A stretch of DNA of 64,000 nt from Modestobacter excelsi (GCF_005930495.1 NZ_SJEX01000014.1:1-64000); one strand, 5' to 3'. Positions 17,225-26,062 are shown, counted from the stretch's first letter. Numbers and translations are program-made. Notes: generated from the letters alone by a model not told the origin.

Positions 17225-17273
17225 GGCCCTGTCCTTCCCGGTGCTCGGACGGATCATGCTGAGGACCACGTTC

Positions 17274-17813
17274 TCACAGGGACGGCTGCTGCTCCGAGAG
17301 CAGCAGCAGGCTGTAGGCGGCCAGCGAGGGGCCGTCGGTGAAGCGGCCGTCGCGCACCATCGCCCGGAACTCGGTCTCCGGGACGAACGCCGTCCTCATG
17401 TCCGCCTCCGTGGCCTCGCGCGCGGTGGGCCCCGGGCTCAGCCCGGTGGCCAGCCAGACGTCGAACTCCTGCGTGGACAGCCCCGGCGCCAGGTCCAGGT
17501 GCCCGAGGTGCCGGAACCCGTCGGCCCGCAGGCCGGTCTCCTCGGCGAGCTCGGCCCGGCCCAGCTGCTCGGCCGTCCCGTCCGCGCCGGCTGTCCAGGT
17601 GCCCTGCGGGAACTCCCACGCCCGGCGGCCGAGCGGGTGCCGGAACTGCTCGACCAGCCAGAACCCGTCTCGCTCGACCGGGATCACCAGCCCGAAGTGC
17701 GGCTTCTCGACGACGCCGTACACGCCGGTCGACCCGTCCTCGCGGACGACGTCGTCCTCCCGCACCCGGATCCACGGGTTCCGGTACACCTCCCGGCTGC
17801 TCGTCGTCCGCAT
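17274..17813 (-). CDS. NUDIX hydrolase
   Basis: It has 179 residues from the ATG at 17813. The Nudix box is recognisable as AEQLGRAELAEETGLRADG, lacking some of the canonical leading Gly region but with the REL-x-EET core as RAELAEETG. The N-terminal VYRNPWIRVREDDV and the EFPQGTW strand are typical of ADP-ribose/NDP-sugar pyrophosphatases. It hydrolyses a nucleoside diphosphate linked to another group; the exact substrate is unknown. A divergent DUF1992 gene starts 33 bases away, so they share a promoter region. Confidence 0.88.
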   Translation of the reverse strand: MRTTSSREVYRNPWIRVREDDVVREDGSTGVYGVVEKPHFGLVIPVERDGFWLVEQFRHPLGRRAWEFPQGTWTAGADGTAEQLGRAELAEETGLRADGFRHLGHLDLAPGLSTQEFDVWLATGLSPGPTAREATEADMRTAFVPETEFRAMVRDGRFTDGPSLAAYSLLLLSEQQPSL

Positions 17814-17846
17814 GCGACCTAGCCTCGCAGACGAGGAGGGGCACCG

Positions 17847-18332
17847 ATGACGGAGCGCAAGCCGCAGGGCATGACCTTCGAGACGTGGGTCGAGCAGCAG
17901 ATCCGCCGCGCGCACGACGAGGGCGCCTTCGACGGGCTGTCCCTGGCCGGCAAGCCGTTGCCCCGCCGTGACCGGGAGAAGTCCAGCTACGAGTGGGCGC
18001 TGGAGTGGGCCAGGCGCGAGGAGGGCGACGTCGGGGCGATGCTGCCCACCGGGCTGGCCCTGCGCAAGGAGCGGGAGGAGCTGCCCGCGCTCATCGAGCG
18101 GCAGACGTCCGAGGTCGCCGTCCGGGCGCTCGTCGTGGCGCACAACGAGCGGGTCGACCAGTACTACCGGCGGCCCGTGGAGGGCGTGTGGGTCCCGGTC
18201 GGGATGCCCGACGTCGAGGAGATGGTCGAGGAGTGGCGGCGCACCCGGCCGGCCGCCGTCGCGGAGCCCGACCCCGCGCCGGCGCCCCCGCCGTCCCGCC
18301 GTCGTGGCTGGTGGCGCCGCCGCGCGGACTGA
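17847..18332 (+). CDS. DUF1992 family protein (DnaJ-homologue subfamily C member 28-like)
   Basis: The 161-residue protein carries the family core: WVEQQIRRAHDEGAFDGL, followed by GKPLP and a helical NERVDQYYRRP segment. Members occur from bacteria to eukaryotes (DNAJC28 C-terminal part) without a known reaction. The C-terminus is a Pro/Arg-rich low-complexity tail. It probably acts in the cytoplasm. Confidence 0.87.
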   Translation: MTERKPQGMTFETWVEQQIRRAHDEGAFDGLSLAGKPLPRRDREKSSYEWALEWARREEGDVGAMLPTGLALRKEREELPALIERQTSEVAVRALVVAHNERVDQYYRRPVEGVWVPVGMPDVEEMVEEWRRTRPAAVAEPDPAPAPPPSRRRGWWRRRAD

Positions 18333-18335
18333 GGC

Positions 18336-18479
18336 TCAGCCCTCCTCGTCGTCCTCGCTCCGCGCCTCCTCGGCGTGGTGGGCGGCGAGCTCGCGGGTGG
18401 CCATGCCACCGGTGCCGCCCTCGTCGTGCTGCCCGGGGTGCAGGTTCGGTTCCTCGGCCTGGTGCGCTGGCTCGGTCAC
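18336..18479 (-). CDS. Possible small acidic protein
   Basis: A 47-residue reading frame starts at a GTG: VTEPAHQAEEPNLHPG with an acidic end EEARSEDDEEG. The composition is hydrophilic and acidic, and no family is recognised. The ribosome-binding site is poor, and the convergent DUF1992 gene ends 4 bases away. It could be a genuine small protein or a chance frame. Confidence 0.35.
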   Translation of the reverse strand: MTEPAHQAEEPNLHPGQHDEGGTGGMATRELAAHHAEEARSEDDEEG

Positions 18480-18522
18480 GTCGTCCGACCCTGCCCGGAC
18501 CCCGGCTGACCTGCCACCTGCA

Positions 18523-18564
18523 CGAGTTGAGCTCTGCTCCACATGTGGAGCAGAGCTCAACTCG
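18523..18564. repeat. Perfect 42-bp palindrome
   Basis: Arms of 21 bp (18523-18543 and 18544-18564) are exact reverse complements with no spacer; the centre is CCACATGTGG. It lies between the end of hyuB (18577) and the small acidic frame. There is no T-run, so it is not a classical intrinsic terminator, but it could still form a cruciform or hairpin at the operon end. Confidence 0.9.
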
Positions 18565-18576
18565 CCGGGACCCCTC

Positions 18577-20454
18577 CTACAGGAGGTCGAACTCGTTGTG
18601 GGTCGCGCCGCCGGCGAGCAGTGCGTAGCCCGGACCGCGGTCGAAGAACGGCTCCACCGCAGGGCGGTCGGCGCGCATCGACGCCCGCAGCGCCTCGGTC
18701 GCCCCGTGGTCCGCGGTGCCGTCCCCGGCCACGACCACGCCGTAGTCGGCCCGGGCGCCGGCCACCGACACCTTGCGCCACGCGATGTCCCGCAGCACCT
18801 CCTCGACCGGGCGGTCCAGCGGGTCACCCCAGCCACCACCGCCGGTGGTCCGCACCCGGACGACGGTGCCCGCGCGCAGCGGCTCGGCGTCGGCCAGCGC
18901 GTCGACCTCGTGCTCGTCCGGCCCGCCCGGGTCGACCGTGATCGAGAACGGGCGGCCGGCCTTGCCGCCGTTGACGCCCCAGCAGGACAGGATCGAGCGG
19001 TCCGCGATGGACATGAAGTGCGCGTCGCGGAGCACCCGGATGTCCTTCTCGTACCCGCAGCCGCCGCGGTACCGCCCCGGTCCACCGGAGTCCACCGCCA
19101 GGCCCAGCCGCTCGATCCGCAGCGGGAAGCGGGACTCGGTGAACTCGGTCGGCAGGTTCCGGGAGTCCGGGACGACGTGGATGGTGTCCTCGCCGTCGGC
19201 GTAGTACCGCCCGCCGGAGCCGCCGCCGAGCACCTCCCGCATCAGGTAGGGCTCGCCGTTGGCGTCGGTGCCGTAGACGCCGGTGTACCGGATCGTCTCC
19301 TGGTCAGCGGGCATCCGTCCGCCGGTCGCCTTGGCCAGCACCCCGGCCAGCACGCCGAGCAGCCGCAGGATCACGAACGTCCGCGCGTTGGTCGGCGCCG
19401 GGAAGATCGGGGTGAGCAGCGTGCCCTTCTCCGGGAACCGCATCTCGATCAGCGGGACGACGCCCTCGTTCACGTCGAGCTGGGCCATCCGCTCCGGGGT
19501 GGCGGCCAGGTTCCGCAGGACCGGCGCCAGCCACTTCTTGAGGAAGTTGCCGTCGGCGTAGTCGCCGCAGTGGTTGATCGGCCCCTTCGCCTGCGGTCCG
19601 GTGCCGGTGAAGTCGATGACCAGCGGTACGTCGGCCGAGCTGTCCATGGTCAGCGTGATCCGCTGCCGGTGCAGCTGGGGCGCCTCCACGCCGTCGTGCT
19701 CGGCGTAGTCCTCCCACACGTAGGAGCCGTCCGGGATCTGGGACAGGATCTCCCGCCGGTAGACCTCGGTCGAGCTGCTCAGGATCGACTCGAAGCAGGC
19801 CTCCACCGCCTCGACGCCGTACCGGTCGAACAGCTCGCCGAGCCGCCGCGCGCCGGCCAGGCAGGCCGAGCACTCGGCGTCGAGGTCCGCGGCCAGCGAG
19901 TCGGGCATCCGCGAGTTCCGGGTCATGATCGTCAGTGCGGCCTCGTTGCGGACGCCGCGGTCCCACAGCTTGATCGGGGGGACCATCAGGCCCTCCTCGA
20001 ACACGCTGGTGGCCGCCGACGGCATCGAGCCGGGCACCGCGCCGCCGATGTCGTCGTGGTGGCCGAACGCCTGGATGAAGGCGACCACCTCCGGGGTGCC
20101 GTCCGGGACTCCCTGAGGGGACGACTGAGCGAACACCGGCACCGTCACGCACAGGTCGGGCAGGTGGCCGATGCCCCCCTCGGACAGGTAGACGTCGTTG
20201 TGGAAGAAGACGTCGCCGGGGTTCATCGTGTCGATCGGGTGGTCGCGGACGACCGGGTGCACCAGCGCCGAGTAGGACCGCCCGGTGAGCTTGCGCAGCT
20301 GCCGGTCGTGGATGCCGGCCCGGAAGTCGTGGGCGTCGCGGATCATCGGCGAGCGCGAGGTGCGCCCGATCGACGTCTCGACCTCCTTCTCGATCGCCGC
20401 CAGCGTGCCGGCGACGATCTCCACCAGGACCGGGTCGGCGGCGGGCTTGGTCAC
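18577..20454 (-). CDS. hyuB: Hydantoinase B/oxoprolinase subunit
   Basis: The 625-residue protein belongs to the HyuB family. Landmarks are TSIGRTSRSPMIRD, MNPGDVFFHNDVYL, the GHHDDIGG histidine/aspartate motif near residue 150, and GGGSGGR and GGGGWGDP in the C-terminal half. With HyuA it forms an ATP-dependent amidohydrolase that opens cyclic amides such as N-methylhydantoin or 5-oxoproline. It starts with GTG preceded by GAGGAG and follows hyuA by 73 bases. The substrate cannot be fixed from sequence; purine-derived cyclic amides fit the neighbourhood. Confidence 0.92.
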   Translation of the reverse strand: MTKPAADPVLVEIVAGTLAAIEKEVETSIGRTSRSPMIRDAHDFRAGIHDRQLRKLTGRSYSALVHPVVRDHPIDTMNPGDVFFHNDVYLSEGGIGHLPDLCVTVPVFAQSSPQGVPDGTPEVVAFIQAFGHHDDIGGAVPGSMPSAATSVFEEGLMVPPIKLWDRGVRNEAALTIMTRNSRMPDSLAADLDAECSACLAGARRLGELFDRYGVEAVEACFESILSSSTEVYRREILSQIPDGSYVWEDYAEHDGVEAPQLHRQRITLTMDSSADVPLVIDFTGTGPQAKGPINHCGDYADGNFLKKWLAPVLRNLAATPERMAQLDVNEGVVPLIEMRFPEKGTLLTPIFPAPTNARTFVILRLLGVLAGVLAKATGGRMPADQETIRYTGVYGTDANGEPYLMREVLGGGSGGRYYADGEDTIHVVPDSRNLPTEFTESRFPLRIERLGLAVDSGGPGRYRGGCGYEKDIRVLRDAHFMSIADRSILSCWGVNGGKAGRPFSITVDPGGPDEHEVDALADAEPLRAGTVVRVRTTGGGGWGDPLDRPVEEVLRDIAWRKVSVAGARADYGVVVAGDGTADHGATEALRASMRADRPAVEPFFDRGPGYALLAGGATHNEFDLL

Positions 20455-20509
20455 TTCTCCTCCTCGCTGGCGCTCGTCGGCGAACTGGCCAACGGTGCTC
20501 TGTCTCCGC

Positions 20510-20531
20510 GTGACCTCGCAAGCTCGGTCAC
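20510..20531. repeat. Short stem-loop with CTCGCAAGCTCG core, copy 4 (hyuA-hyuB gap)
   Basis: GTGACC and GGTCAC arms enclose TCGCAAGCTC. It overlaps the hyuA stop codon and shares the loop core of the longer elements but lacks their outer arms. It could tune expression of hyuB relative to hyuA. Confidence 0.5.
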
Positions 20532-22600
20532 TGGTTGGACTCCTTGGTGAGCAGCAGGTTCCCGAACCGGTCGACGGTCGCGGCGAAGCCGGGGTGGACG
20601 GGGACGGTCGAGCCGAACTCCTCGACGACCGCCGGGCCGACGACGACGTCGCCGGGCCCGAGGTCGGGCCGCCAGTGCAGCGGCGCCTCCGCCCAGTCGT
20701 CGAAGAACACCCGCCGGGTGCCGGTGACGGACCGGTCCACCCCGCCTTCCCGGCTCTTGAGCTCGACGATGTCCGGACGGCGGATCGGCCCGATGCCGCT
20801 CACCCGCAGGTTCACCCACTCCACCGCCTGGCGCGGGTCGGCCGCGAAGTCGTAGCCGTAGAGCCGGGAGTGCGCGGCGTGGAACGCGGTCGCGACGGCG
20901 TCCAGCGCGGCGGCGTCGAGCGCGCCGTCCGCGACCGGGACCCGCACCTCGAACGCCTGGCCCACGTAGCGCAGGTCGGCCGTGCGCTGCATCCGCTGCT
21001 GGTCGCGGGCGAAGCCCTCCTCGTCCAGCGCCGCGGCGGCTTGGGTCTCCAGGGCGGCGAAGGCGTCGGCCACGGCGGCGGGGGAGAGGTCCGCGTGCCG
21101 GGACACCATGGTCTGCACGTAGTCGTTGCGGACGTCGACGGTCAGCAGCCCGAAGGCGCTGACGTTCCCCGGGTTCGGTGGCACCAGGGTGCGGGGGAGG
21201 CCGAGGACGTCCATCAGCCGGCAGGCGAGCAGCGACCCGGAGCCGCCGAAGGTGGTGAGCGTGAAGTCGCGGACGTCCAGGCCGCGGGCGACGGTGACCT
21301 GGCGCAGCGCGTTGGCCTGGTTCCAGGCGGAGATCTCCAGGATGCCGGTGGCCAGCTGCTCCACGCCCATGCCGAGCTCGCCGCCGAGCCGCTCGAGCCC
21401 GGCCCGGGCGGCGTCGACCGACAGCGGGATCTCCCCGCCGAGCAGGTGCGGGGGGATCCGGCCGAGGACGACGTGCGCGTCGGTGACGGTCGGCTCCGTG
21501 CCACCGTTGTCGTAGCAGATCGGACCAGGGTCGGCGCCCGCCGACCGCGGCCCCACCTTGAGCGTGCCCTCGGGGGAGAGCCAGGCGATGGAGCCGCCGC
21601 CGGCGCCAACGGTGACCACGTCGATCATCGGGATCTTGGACGGGTACTCGCCGACCGAGCCCTCGGTGGTCAGCGTCGGCTCGCCGTCGATCACCACGGT
21701 GACGTCGGTCGAGGTCCCGCCGCCGTCGCAGGTGAGCACCCGGTCGAAGCCGGCCGTGCCGGCGATCAGCGCCGCACCCAGGGCACCCGCGGCCGGGCCG
21801 GAGAGCATCGTGGTGATCGGCTGGTGCACCACCTCGGCCGCGCTGAGCACGCCGCCGTTGCTCTTCATCACGTAGAAGGGGACGTCGGGGGCGATCTCGT
21901 CGAGCCGCCGGCGGATGTTGGTGACGTAGGCGCCCACCTTGGGCTTGACCGCCGCGTCGACCAGGGTGGTGACCGAGCGTTCGTACTCGCGGTACTCGCG
22001 GAGCACCTGCGAGCTGATCGACACGACGGCGCCGGGGTGCTCGGCCCGCAGCACGTCGAGCATCGCCCGCTCGTGGGAGTCGTCCGCGTAGGCGTGCAGG
22101 AAGCAGACGCCGACGGTGGTGATGCCGGCGTCCCGGAAGAACCGGGCGGCGGCGACGGCGTCCTCGGTGGAGAACGGGCGGACCTCGGCGCCGGAGACGT
22201 CCAGCCGGCCGCGGACGGTGCGCACCAGGTCGGCCGGCACGATCCGCGGCGGCTTGACCCAGAAGTAGCTGTTCCCGTAGCCGTCGGGCACCGACTGGCG
22301 GGCGATCTCCAGCACCGACTCGTAGCCCTCGGTGGTGATGAAGCCGATCCGGTCCAGCTTGCCCTCGAGCAGCTGGTTGGTGGCGACCGTCGTCCCGTGG
22401 CTCACCGCGGTGACGGCGCTGCCGTCCAGGCCCAGCTGGCCGAGCACCTTCTGGACGCCGGTGAGGAAGCCGTCGGCGGGGTCGGCCGGGGTGGACGGCG
22501 TCTTGGTCGTGGCCACCTCGCCGGTGTCCTCGTCGACGGCGACGACGTCGGTGAACGTGCCCCCGGTGTCGATCCCGATGCGGACGCGGCGAGCGCTCAT
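20528..22600 (-). CDS. hyuA: Hydantoinase A/oxoprolinase subunit
   Basis: The 690-residue product has the ATPase (acetate/sugar kinase/Hsc70-like) fold. The phosphate-binding start IGIDTGGTFTDVV is at residues 8-20, VSHGTTVATNQLL follows, and the second phosphate loop is CDGGGTSTDV. The domain order is Hydant_A_N then Hydantoinase_A. The ATG at 22600 is the family start. It couples ATP hydrolysis to cyclic amide opening with HyuB. The operator-like site 22609-22626 lies nine bases upstream of the start codon, so a bound repressor would block transcription or early elongation (inference). Confidence 0.93.
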   Translation of the reverse strand: MSARRVRIGIDTGGTFTDVVAVDEDTGEVATTKTPSTPADPADGFLTGVQKVLGQLGLDGSAVTAVSHGTTVATNQLLEGKLDRIGFITTEGYESVLEIARQSVPDGYGNSYFWVKPPRIVPADLVRTVRGRLDVSGAEVRPFSTEDAVAAARFFRDAGITTVGVCFLHAYADDSHERAMLDVLRAEHPGAVVSISSQVLREYREYERSVTTLVDAAVKPKVGAYVTNIRRRLDEIAPDVPFYVMKSNGGVLSAAEVVHQPITTMLSGPAAGALGAALIAGTAGFDRVLTCDGGGTSTDVTVVIDGEPTLTTEGSVGEYPSKIPMIDVVTVGAGGGSIAWLSPEGTLKVGPRSAGADPGPICYDNGGTEPTVTDAHVVLGRIPPHLLGGEIPLSVDAARAGLERLGGELGMGVEQLATGILEISAWNQANALRQVTVARGLDVRDFTLTTFGGSGSLLACRLMDVLGLPRTLVPPNPGNVSAFGLLTVDVRNDYVQTMVSRHADLSPAAVADAFAALETQAAAALDEEGFARDQQRMQRTADLRYVGQAFEVRVPVADGALDAAALDAVATAFHAAHSRLYGYDFAADPRQAVEWVNLRVSGIGPIRRPDIVELKSREGGVDRSVTGTRRVFFDDWAEAPLHWRPDLGPGDVVVGPAVVEEFGSTVPVHPGFAATVDRFGNLLLTKESNQ

Positions 22601-22608
22601 GGGCAGAA

Positions 22609-22626
22609 ACCTTAGCGCTGAGATAC
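22609..22626. promoter_or_regulatory. Operator-like site shared with NmrA-MarR and fdrA, site 2
   Basis: ACCTTAGCGCTGAGATAC lies just upstream of hyuA. It is the same sequence, apart from two positions, as the reverse complement of site 1 (15337-15354), and shares TTAGCGCTGAG and the following RTAC with site 3 (54362-54379). Confidence 0.5.
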
Positions 22627-22719
22627 CTGTACCGGAAGGGCGCACCGATGAACTCCGTGTCGGCCGGCAGTCCGGAACGGCATGGACGACGACCTGCCGA
22701 CCGCCCTCGAGGAGGACCC

Positions 22720-23094
22720 GTGCCCGACCGACCCCGGATGAGCCTGACCAGCACCGTGCTCGGCACCCCGGACCCGCGGGGTCTCGCCCGGTTCTACGCC
22801 GAGCTGCTCGGCTGGCCGATCGAGACCGACGAGCCGGAGTGGGTGACGCTGCGCCCGGGCGGGCCGGGCCTGTCCTTCCAGCTGGAGCGCGACCACGTGC
22901 CGCCGACCTGGCCGCAGCGCCCCGGCGACCAGCAGATGCAGCTGCACCTGGACGTGCGGGTCGAGGACCTGGTCGCGGCGACCGCCTTCGCGCAGTCGCT
23001 GGGCGCCCAGGTGGCCGAGTTCCAGCCCCAGGACGACGTGCGGGTGCTGCTGGACCCGGCCGGCCACCCGTTCTGCCTCTTCGTGGCCGGCTGA
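22720..23094 (+). CDS. VOC (glyoxalase/bleomycin-resistance fold) protein
   Basis: The 124-residue protein has the two beta-alpha-beta-beta-beta modules of the VOC fold (GTPDPRGLARFYAELLGW and, in the second half, DPAGHPFCLFVAG). Acidic and His residues suitable for metal binding are present, but the function is not predictable. The GTG at 22720 is preferred because GGAGG precedes it; the ATG at 22738 is the alternative. Confidence 0.8.
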   Translation: MPDRPRMSLTSTVLGTPDPRGLARFYAELLGWPIETDEPEWVTLRPGGPGLSFQLERDHVPPTWPQRPGDQQMQLHLDVRVEDLVAATAFAQSLGAQVAEFQPQDDVRVLLDPAGHPFCLFVAG

Positions 23095-23185
23095 GTCACT
23101 CGTCCGGCGGACCGGCCAGCTCCCTGGCGCGGATCACGGACAGGTCGCCCAGGCCGCGGAGGTCGCGTCCCTGTTGACCCACCTC

Positions 23186-23199
23186 GGTTCAGGGTTCAG
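23186..23199. promoter_or_regulatory. Direct repeat GGTTCAG x2 before the HxlR gene
   Basis: Two 7-bp copies stand head to tail, followed by ACTCAG, just upstream of the GTG at 23210. It may be the autoregulatory site of the HxlR protein or part of its promoter. Confidence 0.3.
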
Positions 23200-23209
23200 A
23201 CTCAGCACC

Positions 23210-23635
23210 GTGGACAACGCTGTAGCGCAGGTGCTCGGCCTGGTGGGGGAGCGCTGGGCCCTGCTCGTCGTCCGGGAGGTGTCCCTCGGCCTGCGGCGGT
23301 TCAACGAGCTCGAGGCCGCCACCCGCGCGCCGCGCGCCGTGCTGTCGGACCGGCTGCGCCGGCTGACCGACGCCGGGGTCCTGCGCACCCGTCCCTACGT
23401 CGTCCCGGGCAGCCGGGCGCGCTCCGAGTACGTGCTCACCGATGCCGGCTACGACCTGCTGCCGCTGCTGGCGGCGGTGTCGGACTGGGGCGAGCGGCAC
23501 CTGGGCGCCGGCTCGCCGCCGGACGTCGTCTACCGGCACGGCGGCTGCGGCGGCCGGGTGACCGCCCGGCTGGTGTGCGACTGCGGCGAGGAGGCCGGCC
23601 CGCAGGACCGGCTCGTCGCCCAGGTCAACCGATGA
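23210..23635 (+). CDS. HxlR family transcriptional regulator
   Basis: The 141-residue protein has the HxlR winged helix: LVGERWALLVVREVSLGLRR, then the recognition helix region RAVLSDRLRRLTDAGVL. The usual redox cysteine near the N-terminus is absent; C-terminal cysteines (GGCGGRV, CDCGEE) could bind metal or sense oxidants. The start is uncertain: GTG 23210 fits the family start, while a TTG at 23174 would add 12 residues. The thioredoxin gene follows after 20 bases, which suggests a thiol-redox operon. Confidence 0.85.
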   Translation: MDNAVAQVLGLVGERWALLVVREVSLGLRRFNELEAATRAPRAVLSDRLRRLTDAGVLRTRPYVVPGSRARSEYVLTDAGYDLLPLLAAVSDWGERHLGAGSPPDVVYRHGGCGGRVTARLVCDCGEEAGPQDRLVAQVNR

Positions 23636-23655
23636 GGACCGACCGAGGAGCTGCC

Positions 23656-23988
23656 ATGTCCCTGACCGCCACCACCGACCGGACGTTCGTCGACGACGTG
23701 CTGATGAGCCCGACGCCGGTGCTCGTCGAGTTCACCGCCGACTGGTGCCCGCCGTGCAGGATGATCGCCCCGGTCCTCGAGCGGATCGCCCAGGAGCAGG
23801 CCGGGCGGCTCCGGGTCGTGTCGCTCGACGTCGACACCAACCCGGAGACCACCCGGGCCTACGGCGTGCTCGGCATGCCGACCATGTCGCTGTTCGTCGG
23901 CGGGCGGGTCGTCGCGCAGGTCACCGGGGCCCGTCCGCAGGTGCAGCTCATGAAGGAGTTCGAGCCGCACCTCCCCGCGCGGGTCTAG
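23656..23988 (+). CDS. Thioredoxin
   Basis: The 110-residue protein is a single thioredoxin domain with the active site WCPPC at about residues 31-35 (the canonical sequence is WCGPC), and the cis-proline in GMPTMSLF. GAGGAG precedes the ATG. The Pro in the active site may shift the redox potential relative to housekeeping thioredoxin. It is probably cotranscribed with the HxlR regulator. The end overlaps the convergent hydrolase by four bases. Confidence 0.92.
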   Translation: MSLTATTDRTFVDDVLMSPTPVLVEFTADWCPPCRMIAPVLERIAQEQAGRLRVVSLDVDTNPETTRAYGVLGMPTMSLFVGGRVVAQVTGARPQVQLMKEFEPHLPARV

Positions 23989-24806
23989 CCCGCAGCAGGC
24001 GCCGTCACCCCGAGGCGTTCCCGCAGGAACGTCGTCACCTGCCCCCGGGCCTCGTGCGTCGGGTGGCCCGGGGTGTCGGCGTCCTTGCTGGTGAGCACCA
24101 TGTGCTCGTTCCGGCCGATGCCGGCGGCGTTGCCGGGCCGGGAGTTCAGCGCGATGGGCAGCCAGCCGTCGCCGAAGGCGGCGCGCAGCGAGCGGAACCG
24201 GTCGGTGGGCGAGGCGCTGTCCTCGCTGAAGCGCAGACCCATCAGGCACAGACCCTCGGTCTGCACCCGGGCGGAGATGGCGTCCCGCTCCCGGTCGGAC
24301 ATCCCCAGGTCGCGGCGCCGCCCGGCGGTGACCGGGATCGGCAGCGACGGCTGGCTGGCCACCGGCGCCAGGACGACGGGGTCGACCGCCGACGCGAGTG
24401 CGAAGCCGCCGCTGAAGCACATGCCGATCACCCCGACGCCGGGGCCGCCCACCCGGTCGTGCACGCGGCGCGCGACGGCCCGGACGTACTCGGCGACCGG
24501 CCGGTCGGCCCGCTTCGCGAAGGCGCGGAACTCCCGACTGATGCAGGCCGAGGCGAAGCTGCGCGCCGCGTAGCCGGGGTTCATCGGCCGGCCGGGGTCC
24601 CCGAACAGCGAGATGACGGTGACGGTGAACCCGGCCTCGACCAGGTGGTCGGCCAGTCCCATCACCTCGGGTGTCATGCCGGGGATCTCGGGCAGCAGCA
24701 CGACGCCGGGCCCGGACCCGCGGGTGTAGAGGTCGTGGGTGATGCCAGCGTTGGTGAAGGACTCGGTGGCCCACCCGGCGACTGCGGACGATGACGGCTC
24801 TGTCAT
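23985..24806 (-). CDS. Dienelactone hydrolase family protein
   Basis: It has 273 residues from the ATG at 24806 (MTEPSSSAV); an in-frame ATG at 24824 is possible. The nucleophile motif is GMCFSGG, with Cys as in dienelactone hydrolases. PEIPGMTPEV near residue 45 is the family's oxyanion loop with its Glu. These enzymes hydrolyse lactones in aromatic degradation, and many actinobacterial members have unknown substrates. Confidence 0.88.
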   Translation of the reverse strand: MTEPSSSAVAGWATESFTNAGITHDLYTRGSGPGVVLLPEIPGMTPEVMGLADHLVEAGFTVTVISLFGDPGRPMNPGYAARSFASACISREFRAFAKRADRPVAEYVRAVARRVHDRVGGPGVGVIGMCFSGGFALASAVDPVVLAPVASQPSLPIPVTAGRRRDLGMSDRERDAISARVQTEGLCLMGLRFSEDSASPTDRFRSLRAAFGDGWLPIALNSRPGNAAGIGRNEHMVLTSKDADTPGHPTHEARGQVTTFLRERLGVTAPAAG

Positions 24807-24958
24807 CGGCTGATCGTGGAGCATCCGGGCCGATCGGTCGAGTCCTCCGTCCGGATGTGTTCCTCGGTGTCGGTCCGGCGGCGATGACTTCCCCGCGCCA
24901 GCGGCGTCTGGAGTGCAGGGCCGCCGACCTGCGGCGGCTGCGATCCCGGAGGTCTGCC

Positions 24959-25582
24959 ATGCGTCCGCTCGTCGTCACCCAGTTCCTCACCCTCGACGGG
25001 GTCGCCCAGGCCCCCGGGGGCCCGGAGGAGGACACCTCCGGCGGGTTCCGGTACGGCGGGTGGGTGGTGCCGCACTTCGACGACCCGATGGGGCGGCAGA
25101 TCGACGAGTGGTTCGCCGGCGCCCAGGACTTCCTGCTCGGCCGCGGCACCTACGAGATCTTCGCCGCCTGGTGGCCGAAGGCGCCCACCGAGGACGACCC
25201 GATCGCCCGGGCGCTCAACACGCTGCCCAAGCACGTCGCCTCGCGCACCCTGCAGTCGGTGGACTGGGACGGCGCCCGGCTGATCGAGGGCGACGTCGTG
25301 GACGCCGTCCGGGCGCTGAAGGCGCAGGACGGCGGGGAGCTGCAGGTGCACGGCAGCCCGGGGCTGACCCAGACGCTGCTGGCCGCCGACCTGGTCGACG
25401 AGCTGCGGCTGATCGTCTTCCCGGTCACGCTCGGCACCGGCAAGCGGCTGTTCGGCGAGGGCACGATGCCCCGCGGCTGGCGGTTGACCTCCTCGACGGG
25501 CACCCCGACCGGCGCCCTGATCGCCACCTACCAGCGGGCCGGCGACGTCGACACCGGGACGATGACCCCCGAGCAGGTCTGA
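24959..25582 (+). CDS. Dihydrofolate reductase family protein (RibD C-terminal-like)
   Basis: The 207-residue protein starts RPLVVTQFLTLDGVAQAPGG, the usual beginning of the YwjB/RibD_C-type family, and has the LLGRGTYEIFAAWWP cofactor segment and VHGSPGLTQTLL. It binds NADPH in a DHFR-like fold; the substrate is unknown and it is unlikely to be the housekeeping DHFR. Confidence 0.9.
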   Translation: MRPLVVTQFLTLDGVAQAPGGPEEDTSGGFRYGGWVVPHFDDPMGRQIDEWFAGAQDFLLGRGTYEIFAAWWPKAPTEDDPIARALNTLPKHVASRTLQSVDWDGARLIEGDVVDAVRALKAQDGGELQVHGSPGLTQTLLAADLVDELRLIVFPVTLGTGKRLFGEGTMPRGWRLTSSTGTPTGALIATYQRAGDVDTGTMTPEQV

Positions 25583-25589
25583 GGTCGCA

Positions 25590-25634
25590 GGCCCGGCCGC
25601 CGCACCGCCCGCCGCGGAGGGCGGCCGCCGGGCC
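25590..25634. terminator. GC-rich hairpin between convergent genes
   Basis: GGCCCGGC near 25590 can pair with GCCGGGCC near 25634 around a GC-rich loop. It lies between the stops of the DHFR-like and MarR genes. Pairing is imperfect and there is no T-run. Confidence 0.4.
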
Positions 25635-25645
25635 CGTCGCTGAGG

Positions 25646-26062
25646 TCAGTCGGTCAGCGCGCGCAGGATCCGGGCCAGCTCGGCGCGGTCGGCGGCCGAC
25701 AGCCGGGCGAACAGCTCGGCGGAGTCCGCGGCGCGCGCGTCGTCCACCTCGCGCTGCACCTGCCGGCCGGCCTCGGTGACGGTGAGCACCACGGCCCGCC
25801 GGTCGGTCGGGTCGGCCGCGCGCTCCACCAGGCCGCGCTCCTGCAGCCCGTCGGCGACCTCGGTCGCCGAACGGGGTGCGATCCGCAGCGCCTCGGCGAG
25901 CTCGGACAGCCGGACGCCGTCGCCGGAGCTGACCACCCGCAAGGCCCGCGCCTGGTGCGGCGACAGGTCCCAGGGGGTGAGGACCGCGCCGAACCGGCGG
26001 CGGAGCGTCCGGGCGGCCCGCATCAGCAGGTCGCCGAGGGCCGCCGTCCCGTCCTCCGTCAT
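25646..26062 (-). CDS. MarR family transcriptional regulator of the adjacent ABC exporter
   Basis: The 138-residue protein has the MarR winged helix (LAEALRIAPRSATEVADGL and the wing VERAADPTDRRAV). It is divergent from an ABC exporter with a strong inverted repeat between them (26081-26117), the classical layout of a drug-responsive repressor controlling itself and its pump. The inducer is unknown. Confidence 0.92.
   Translation of the reverse strand: MTEDGTAALGDLLMRAARTLRRRFGAVLTPWDLSPHQARALRVVSSGDGVRLSELAEALRIAPRSATEVADGLQERGLVERAADPTDRRAVVLTVTEAGRQVQREVDDARAADSAELFARLSAADRAELARILRALTD

Noticed and set aside
18577-22600. Acetone carboxylase
   Set aside because: The two subunits lack the third small subunit, and their lengths and motifs fit HyuA/HyuB; no gene for a gamma subunit is next to them.
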